IMG/VR virus record: IMGVR_UViG_3300025401_000016
Location: 36,828 to 100,827 of that record
Origin: a virus
DNA: 64,000 bases
Reading direction: 5' to 3' (one strand)
Positions 58,880-64,000 of this stretch are shown one piece after another. The position numbers and the translations under genes are program-made. The notes under the pieces were generated by a model. The model worked only from the letters and a program-made list of their open reading frames with translations. It was not told the origin of the DNA and did no database searches. Positions within the stretch are counted from its first letter, which is position 1. The number at the start of each line of letters is the position of its first letter.

Positions 58880-60330
58880 AAACATGTAAGTTAATCATCA
58901 AAGATGAAGTGAATATAAAACTAGAGGGTTTAGAATTAGCTGAACGTAAAGCATTGATGAAAATGTTTGAATACGAAAAACCAGGTGCAAGATATCTCCC
59001 TGCAGTACGTCTAGGTCGTTGGAATGGAAAGATAAGTTTCTTTAGTTTAGGTGGTAGTTCATACATGAATCTATTGCCTAAAATATTACCTGTATTAGAT
59101 AATGCAAACTATGAAATCGAATTAGAAGACCTTCGTGATTATGTAACAAACTTTGAATTCTCTGAAGTGTCCGAATCTACATTTAGTCACAAGAATTGGC
59201 CTAAAGGTCATCCTAAAGAAGGTGAACCTATTAAGTTACGTGACTATCAAATTCAAATCGTTAACAACTTTTTAGAGAATCCTCAGAGTGTACAAGAAAT
59301 TGCAACAGGAGCAGGCAAGACAATCATGACTGCCGCTTTATCATATAGCATAGAACAATATGGTAGATCAATTGTGATTGTACCTAATAAAAGCCTTGTT
59401 ACACAAACAGAAGATGATTATAAAAATCTTGGATTAGATGTGGGCGTATACTTCGGTGATAGAAAAGAATATGGTAAAACACATACTATTTGTACCTGGC
59501 AGAGTCTTAATAATATGCTTAAGAATACTAAAAGTGGGGAGGCTGAGGTAGAGATAGGTGACTTCTTAGAGGGTGTTGTTTGTGTAATGGTTGATGAGGT
59601 GCACATGGCTAAGGCTGATGCATTGAAAGAATTATTAACAGGTGTGATGAGTAAGATACCAATTCGTTGGGGACTAACTGGTACTATACCTAAAGAGATT
59701 TTCAACAGTCAAGCTATCTATATAAGTTTAGGTGATTTGATTAACAAACTAAGTGCAAGTGAATTACAAGATAGAGGTGTATTGGCACAATGTCATGTGA
59801 ATATTGTACAATTACAAGATAAGGCTGAGTTCAGTAATTACCAAAGTGAATTGAAGCATCTACTAGAAAATACATTGCGATTAGATACAATGGCACAATT
59901 GATATTGAAAATTAAAGATACAGGCAACACACTTGTATTAGTGGATAGAGTTAATGCAGGTAAAGAATTAATTACTAGATTACCTGATGCAGTCTTTGTA
60001 AGTGGTGAAACAAGTTTAACCGAAAGAAAAGAAGAGTATGATGAAATTGCAACTAGTACTGGTAAGATTATTGTGGCGACTTACGGTGTGGCCGCTGTTG
60101 GTATTAATCTCCCTAGGATTTTTAATCTGGTTCTTATTGAGCCCGGAAAAAGCTTTGTTAGGGTTATACAATCAATTGGGCGAGGCATTAGAAAAGCAGA
60201 AGACAAAGACTTTGTACAAATATGGGATATCACAAGTAGTTGTAAATTTGCAAAGAGACATTTAACCAAAAGAAAAGAGTTTTATCGTGAAGCAAACTAT
60301 CCATTTGATATTGAAAAACTCAAATATTAA
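58876..60330 (+). CDS. uvsW: UvsW superfamily 2 helicase (484 aa)
   Basis: The N-terminal 110 residues form the UvsW-specific domain with L-P-A-V-R-L-G-R-W-N-G. Helicase motifs follow: A-T-G-A-G-K-T (143-149), D-E-V-H (240-243), L-T-G-T-I-P (about 269-274) and Q-S-I-G-R-G-I-R-K (motif VI). UvsW unwinds branched DNA and R-loops and helps switch from origin- to recombination-dependent replication in T4. The length is close to T4 UvsW (503). Confidence 0.96.
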   Translation: MKTCKLIIKDEVNIKLEGLELAERKALMKMFEYEKPGARYLPAVRLGRWNGKISFFSLGGSSYMNLLPKILPVLDNANYEIELEDLRDYVTNFEFSEVSESTFSHKNWPKGHPKEGEPIKLRDYQIQIVNNFLENPQSVQEIATGAGKTIMTAALSYSIEQYGRSIVIVPNKSLVTQTEDDYKNLGLDVGVYFGDRKEYGKTHTICTWQSLNNMLKNTKSGEAEVEIGDFLEGVVCVMVDEVHMAKADALKELLTGVMSKIPIRWGLTGTIPKEIFNSQAIYISLGDLINKLSASELQDRGVLAQCHVNIVQLQDKAEFSNYQSELKHLLENTLRLDTMAQLILKIKDTGNTLVLVDRVNAGKELITRLPDAVFVSGETSLTERKEEYDEIATSTGKIIVATYGVAAVGINLPRIFNLVLIEPGKSFVRVIQSIGRGIRKAEDKDFVQIWDITSSCKFAKRHLTKRKEFYREANYPFDIEKLKY

Positions 60331-60339
60331 TGCTATAAT
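60311..60339 (+). promoter_or_regulatory. Sigma-70 promoter inside the end of uvsW
   Basis: TTGAAA (60311-60316), 17-bp spacer, TATAAT (60334-60339), 6 nt before the ATG at 60346; a leaderless mRNA is predicted. Confidence 0.75.
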
Positions 60340-60345
60340 ACACAT

Positions 60346-60849
60346 ATGAGAATACTTCAATTAGACAATAACAGATATTTTAACTTAGAAACATTACCAG
60401 ATGAAATAGATGATCTACGTTTTGCAATTCTAGATAATAGTAATCCTACTAATGTTGACTATCACTATATACCTTTGATCTTTTTAGAAAGTTTCAATAG
60501 TCCTGCAGTAGTACTTAGGGTAGGAAATCGCACAATTAAAATGCCAGTAGATTGGCAAATACTTATTGGTGAACCTGATATAGGAGATTTAGAAACATTA
60601 CCACTGACCAGTATTAATGACAGGGGTTTTAAGGCATATGAGTTTAATCCATTGAGTGCATTTAGACCTAGCTTTTTAGACATTGAGATTGTAGATATCT
60701 ACCACGATGTTACGTGGTATGCTCCTAGATTAAAGAATGGGCAGTTTCTATGTGTACCTATAGATGACGATGATAAACCTCGTTGTGTTTATTTTGTTAA
60801 AGAGATTAGTCGTAATTGTGAAGTAGTAGATTATCATCAGGCATTCTAA
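60346..60849 (+). CDS. Conserved hypothetical protein (167 aa)
   Basis: The protein has strongly patterned motifs: Y-I-P-L-I-F-L-E-S-F-N-S-P-A-V-V-L, K-M-P-V-D-W, L-P-L-T-S-I-N-D-R-G-F, and L-K-N-G-Q-F-L-C-V-P. I remember the same motif set in proteins of T4-like cyanophages, without a function. It starts just after a promoter in the uvsW 3' end and overlaps the next ATG by one base. It appears soluble. Confidence 0.7.
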   Translation: MRILQLDNNRYFNLETLPDEIDDLRFAILDNSNPTNVDYHYIPLIFLESFNSPAVVLRVGNRTIKMPVDWQILIGEPDIGDLETLPLTSINDRGFKAYEFNPLSAFRPSFLDIEIVDIYHDVTWYAPRLKNGQFLCVPIDDDDKPRCVYFVKEISRNCEVVDYHQAF

Positions 60850-61442
60850 TGGCAACAAAAAGCAAAACTCCCACTGACGAAAAATTTGAAAGTCAAGACC
60901 TTGATTTGTTTGATGCACTGTTGGCATTGGATAAAAAAGATTATACATATTTGGATAGATTAACTGATGAGCAAAGAAAGAAATTTTCTCACTACATGAT
61001 GACACAGTGGATGAGTTGCGTTAAAACAAATAATTCAGAAATTGAACAATATTATGTAATGAGTGTTGATGCTGCATCAAATACACATATGTTCAATGAA
61101 CACGTGATGAAACATCCTAAACTGCAATGGTTAATGTTGTGTGCAAGTAGTCCGGGGTTAGGTAAACAATTTCATCAATACTTACCGCAGATAAAAAAGA
61201 AAGTTGCATTATTAGAAGAACCTGCTACCGAGAAAGATATTTTTGAATATTTCAAAAAGATATATTCTACTATTAGTGAATCTGATGCAAAGTTGATGGC
61301 TAAAACATACACATTAGAACAGAGAAAAAAAGCTTATATTGCAAAACAATATCCAAACATGAAATTCAATGATATTGAAGTACTAAGTAACATAATTGAT
61401 GAAAAAGACATTGAAAAATACGAAAGAGACAACGGCAACTGA
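60849..61442 (+). CDS. Hypothetical protein, possibly clamp-loader gp62-like (197 aa)
   Basis: The start shares a base with the previous stop (TAATG). The protein is helical with F-D-A-L-L-A-L-D-K-K-D, F-S-H-Y-M-M-T-Q-W-M-S-C, K-H-P-K-L-Q-W-L-M-L and S-S-P-G-L-G-K-Q. Length and helical layout are similar to T4 clamp-loader small subunit gp62 (187), but the match is loose and no gp44 is in the window. I would treat it as a conserved hypothetical. Confidence 0.5.
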   Translation: MATKSKTPTDEKFESQDLDLFDALLALDKKDYTYLDRLTDEQRKKFSHYMMTQWMSCVKTNNSEIEQYYVMSVDAASNTHMFNEHVMKHPKLQWLMLCASSPGLGKQFHQYLPQIKKKVALLEEPATEKDIFEYFKKIYSTISESDAKLMAKTYTLEQRKKAYIAKQYPNMKFNDIEVLSNIIDEKDIEKYERDNGN

Positions 61443-62112
61443 TTACAGTTGTGAATTTTGCAATGCAAAATTTGCAAGAGAACGTACCGTATTAAGTCAC
61501 ATTTGTGAGACAAAGAATCGTTGGCTACACAAAGACAACCAAAGCAATCGTATTGCATTTCAAGTTTTTACCACATTCTATACCAAACATAGCCCAACTA
61601 AACAACAAAAAACATATAGAGATTTTATAAAGAGTCCATATTATATGGCATTTATTAAGTTTGCAAATTATTGTATTGATGTTAAGTGTATAAACATACT
61701 TAGATTTAGTGAATGGTTGTTAAAAAACAATATCAAGATTGATAATTGGAATACTGATAGTAACTATACTAAATTCATTTTAGATCATTTAAAAACAGAA
61801 GATCCTTTCGATGCAGTTAAACGTAGTATTGAATACTGTATGGATATGTGTGTAAGTGAAAATTTACAACATCATGATTATTTGAGATACGGAAATCCAA
61901 ATAAAATCTGCCATGCAATCGCAACTGGTAGGATTAGTCCATGGCTGTTGTATTGTAGTGAGAGCGGTGTCCGTTTACTAGATACATTAAATCCGGATCA
62001 TGTTAAAATAGTTATTGATTACATAAAACCAGAACAATGGGCATTGAGATTTCATCGTGAACCAGACATAACAAACCAAGTTAAACAATTACTTAAAGAT
62101 GCGAGATATTGA
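61396..62112 (+). CDS. Conserved phage protein with N-terminal C2H2-like zinc motif (238 aa)
   Basis: The ATG overlaps the previous gene by 47 nt. Near residue 19 it has C-E-F-C-N-A-K-F and, after V-L-S-H, I-C: a Cys2-His-Cys zinc-finger-like element. The rest is helical with F-I-K-S-P-Y-Y-M-A-F-I-K-F and G-R-I-S-P-W-L-L-Y. I recall this pair of features from T4-like marine phages. DNA or RNA contact is likely, function unknown. A second ATG at 61399 is equally possible. Confidence 0.65.
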   Translation: MMKKTLKNTKETTATDYSCEFCNAKFARERTVLSHICETKNRWLHKDNQSNRIAFQVFTTFYTKHSPTKQQKTYRDFIKSPYYMAFIKFANYCIDVKCINILRFSEWLLKNNIKIDNWNTDSNYTKFILDHLKTEDPFDAVKRSIEYCMDMCVSENLQHHDYLRYGNPNKICHAIATGRISPWLLYCSESGVRLLDTLNPDHVKIVIDYIKPEQWALRFHREPDITNQVKQLLKDARY

Positions 62113-62420
62113 TGTTAATAGGTGATCCATATACTACAGTAGAGGCTGCTCAACGATTCATTAGATTATTTAATGGTGGGTATTATAACAATATGACAAG
62201 AGGAAAAACTAAAATCATTTGGCATAGACTTCCGGGTTATAAGTTGAAAGCAACCTGGAACCCAGGTCCTAGAGGATTTGAATATGGTATCAGAGAAGAA
62301 GACATGGTACCTATACAAGAATGGTGTGAGAAAAACAATTGCGGTGTGCGAACAAGTTTTGACACATGGAAGTTTAAGAAACCTGAAGATATGACATTCT
62401 TTTTATTGAAGTGGGAATGA
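62109..62420 (+). CDS. Tandem small protein 1 (103 aa)
   Basis: ATGA overlap with the preceding gene. The C-terminal half has E-W-C-E-K-N-N-C, then W-K-F and the end F-F-L-L-K-W-E. This W-C ... F-x-L-x-W layout is repeated in the genes that follow. Near residue 35 there is a basic K-T-K-I-I-W-H-R stretch. Function unknown. Confidence 0.65.
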   Translation: MMLIGDPYTTVEAAQRFIRLFNGGYYNNMTRGKTKIIWHRLPGYKLKATWNPGPRGFEYGIREEDMVPIQEWCEKNNCGVRTSFDTWKFKKPEDMTFFLLKWE

Positions 62421-62536
62421 TGTACATTATAGATAAAACCAAAACAATTAAACTACCATATGAGCCGGGCTTGCTTGAATGGTTGCACGAACACTATCCT
62501 TATTCAAAATATTGTATAGTAAATGATAACAAATAA
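62420..62536 (+). CDS. Very small protein (38 aa)
   Basis: The ATG overlaps the preceding stop by one base. The sequence has K-L-P-Y-E-P-G-L-L-E-W-L-H-E-H and ends C-I-V-N-D-N-K. It overlaps the next gene by 14 nt. Translation is supported only by tight coupling. Confidence 0.4.
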   Translation: MYIIDKTKTIKLPYEPGLLEWLHEHYPYSKYCIVNDNK

Positions 62537-62840
62537 TGAAATATATCAAATTGCCTATCCCGAACTCTATGAGTTAGCGGAAGAGAAGGGTTGGCGTATA
62601 GATAATTATCACCGTAAAGACTTTAATCATGATAAGCCAGGTTGGTATCATATTGATTTATTTGAAACAGATATCGGTACATCTAAGCTAGATGAGTTGC
62701 AGAAAGATGTAGTACAATGGTTGTATGAAACAGTTGATAATTGTGAAAAGCATTGTAGATGGTATAGAACACAGGAGGGTATGTGTTTGAAGTTTAGGTA
62801 TGAGAGAGATTACATTTGGTTTAAGTTGAAGTGGTTATGA
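62523..62840 (+). CDS. Tandem small protein 2 (105 aa)
   Basis: It starts inside the end of the very small ORF. The C-terminus is R-D-Y-I-W-F-K-L-K-W-L, with Q-W-L-Y-E-T and C-E-K-H-C upstream, the same order of Trp/Cys region and aromatic-Leu-Trp end as its neighbours. Function unknown. Confidence 0.65.
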   Translation: MITNNEIYQIAYPELYELAEEKGWRIDNYHRKDFNHDKPGWYHIDLFETDIGTSKLDELQKDVVQWLYETVDNCEKHCRWYRTQEGMCLKFRYERDYIWFKLKWL

Positions 62841-63142
62841 CAACACATGCAGTTATAAACGTTGACATAAACGAAATACTATATTTGAAAGATATCATGG
62901 ATCGTGGTAGACATGAATTGATATGTAGTACTGGTAAATACTTTGGCAAAAAGTATTATACAGTTAAACCAGTTGGTTGGATCAACTGGAGTGAGATGGA
63001 ACTTTGGTGTGAACAAACATTTGGAAAGATGGGTGATATTTGGGATCCTAAAAAGCCCTTCATTCGTTGGACTGCCAATGATGCTATGTTTTGGTTTTGT
63101 GAAGAAAAAGATCGTGAGTGGTTTATACTGAGATGGTCATGA
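62837..63142 (+). CDS. Tandem small protein 3 (101 aa)
   Basis: I start at ATG 62837 (ATGA overlap) rather than an upstream GTG. The protein has L-W-C-E-Q-T-F, I-R-W-T-A-N-D-A and ends E-W-F-I-L-R-W-S, fitting the array pattern. Function unknown. Confidence 0.65.
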   Translation: MTTHAVINVDINEILYLKDIMDRGRHELICSTGKYFGKKYYTVKPVGWINWSEMELWCEQTFGKMGDIWDPKKPFIRWTANDAMFWFCEEKDREWFILRWS

Positions 63143-63345
63143 TAGAGGCTGAAGTGCATGTACCAAATACGGTTAATATCTCCAGGATGGTAGATTGGTG
63201 TTGTAAAAACATTGGCGGAGAAGCACCAACCAAAGACACAGTTGACGATGATAGACCTTTTCATTGGAATATGAATTTTCGTGATGCAATCTTTTACTTT
63301 GCCCGTGGCCAAGATGCCACATGGTTTACTTTGATGTGGCTATGA
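63139..63345 (+). CDS. Tandem small protein 4 (68 aa)
   Basis: ATGA overlap at 63139. The protein has D-W-C-C-K-N-I-G-G-E, N-F-R-D-A-I-F-Y-F and ends T-W-F-T-L-M-W-L, as in its neighbours. It is the array's shortest clear member. Function unknown. Confidence 0.62.
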   Translation: MIEAEVHVPNTVNISRMVDWCCKNIGGEAPTKDTVDDDRPFHWNMNFRDAIFYFARGQDATWFTLMWL

Positions 63346-63566
63346 CAGATGTGTTTGAAGAGTGGAAGTCTCAAAAGTTTATTATTGCTGATCCAGGTAT
63401 GTTTTGGGGTCAATATATAGTTGTGTTAACTGATATTGATTACTGGCTTGACAATTATGTTGATTTAGTTAATTGGTGTAAAGAGCATAATGGGGAAGTT
63501 AGCGGCATGACAGTAGAATTCCCTGATGATGCATCACTAATGTTTTTTGTATTGAGATGGTCATGA
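63342..63566 (+). CDS. Tandem small protein 5 (74 aa)
   Basis: ATGA overlap at 63342. N-W-C-K-E-H-N-G-E-V is followed by F-P-D-D-A-S-L-M-F-F-V-L-R-W-S, close to the patterns of members 3 and 4. Function unknown. Confidence 0.62.
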   Translation: MTDVFEEWKSQKFIIADPGMFWGQYIVVLTDIDYWLDNYVDLVNWCKEHNGEVSGMTVEFPDDASLMFFVLRWS

Positions 63567-63778
63567 ATAAAACTAAAATCACTATACGTGGTAATTATGA
63601 TGAAATCATATACACATTAGACGGGCATGTGGGTAAATTGTTGCATAGTCACCCTTTGATATTTTGGCACGGTGATGGATGGCATATGAAAAGTGTAAGA
63701 AATAATGAAGGGTGGCCTGCATATGAAATTGAGTTTGATAATGAATATGATTCTACGATGTTTATGTTGAGGCTATAA
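63563..63778 (+). CDS. Tandem small protein 6 (71 aa)
   Basis: ATGA overlap at 63563. The end D-S-T-M-F-M-L-R-L lacks the terminal Trp but keeps the rest of the signature. The W-C region is replaced by F-W-H-G-D-G-W. A degenerate member of the array. Function unknown. Confidence 0.6.
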   Translation: MNKTKITIRGNYDEIIYTLDGHVGKLLHSHPLIFWHGDGWHMKSVRNNEGWPAYEIEFDNEYDSTMFMLRL

Positions 63779-64000
63779 TGTTTAAGATACCAATTAGTAT
63801 GCCTCATCCTCATTTTGATAACTCATTGATGCATAATCGTCAAGAGATTAAGCGTGATACTATTCAAAATACACACAATAGCAAAGTACATGAATATCAA
63901 AAAGTGCAAAATGATAATTGGCATGCCAAACGTAGGAGTATCTCAAACTATCACGAGTACCAAGACTATCTAGCAATCAATCAATACTTAAACTTAAAAC
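63778..64000 (+). CDS. Gene cut by the right window edge
   Basis: The ATG shares a base with the previous stop (TAATG) and the frame is open to base 64000 (74 residues visible). The start is M-F-K-I-P-I-S-M-P-H-P-H-F-D-N-S, then a His/Asn/Lys-rich hydrophilic stretch. The short visible part does not allow a family assignment. Confidence 0.6.
   Translation, partial: MFKIPISMPHPHFDNSLMHNRQEIKRDTIQNTHNSKVHEYQKVQNDNWHAKRRSISNYHEYQDYLAINQYLNLK

Overview
The window is an AT-rich stretch of a T4-like myovirus genome. The signature genes are a terminase large subunit (gp17), single-stranded DNA-binding gp32, the UvsX, UvsY and UvsW recombination proteins, and many T4-type late promoter motifs (TATAAATA and close variants). 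Nearly all genes are on the plus strand and tightly packed, often with ATGA or TAATG overlaps. The host is Gram-negative: the phage encodes lipoproteins, an exported nuclease and an outer-membrane barrel. A betaproteobacterium is my best inference, because the phage tmRNA is circularly permuted with a ten-residue tag of the AND-x-x-F-x-LAA form, and one small protein resembles the Burkholderia BPSL0761 family. Closest species cannot be fixed from sequence reading alone.

Layout. 1-25.5 kb: virion and host-contact genes, including a giant protein of more than 5,100 residues (cut by the left edge), tail-fibre-like proteins, a 2,238-residue protein with an N-terminal esterase domain followed by Ig-like modules, and a glycine-rich adhesin-like protein. 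25.5-30.8 kb: accessory genes: two tiny overlapping ORFs, a permuted tmRNA with its own late promoter and terminator, surface-protein-like genes, a fatty acid desaturase, an outer-membrane barrel protein, and a rubrerythrin/rubredoxin pair. 30.8-37.5 kb: consensus sigma-70 promoters drive a metalloprotease and a MoxR ATPase/VWA-metallopeptidase pair, followed by small genes and thymidylate synthase. 37.5-41 kb: probable spanin-like and lipoprotein genes and membrane proteins. 41.1-41.9 kb: the only convincing minus-strand gene, an exported endonuclease G-type nuclease. 42-52.3 kb: more fibre-like and virion-associated genes, a methyltransferase and the terminase. The terminase gene is fractured: its two exons carry the halves of an atypical split intein and an HNH endonuclease gene lies between them. 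52.5-60.3 kb: gp32, uvsX, uvsY, an AAA ATPase and uvsW. 60.3-64 kb: conserved small genes ending in a coupled run of small proteins that share a C-terminal hydrophobic/Trp signature; the last gene is cut by the right edge.

How it works together. Early/middle genes have near-perfect sigma-70 promoters, several overlapping the stop codon of the preceding gene. Virion genes, the tmRNA and the exported nuclease have late promoters. At nine genes the late motif ends only 4-7 nt before the ATG and no ribosome binding site is visible, so leaderless late mRNAs are predicted; two sigma-70-driven genes look the same. The most notable systems are the fractured terminase with its split intein and HNH gene, the phage-encoded permuted tmRNA, the leaderless late genes, and the tandem small-protein array at the right end.
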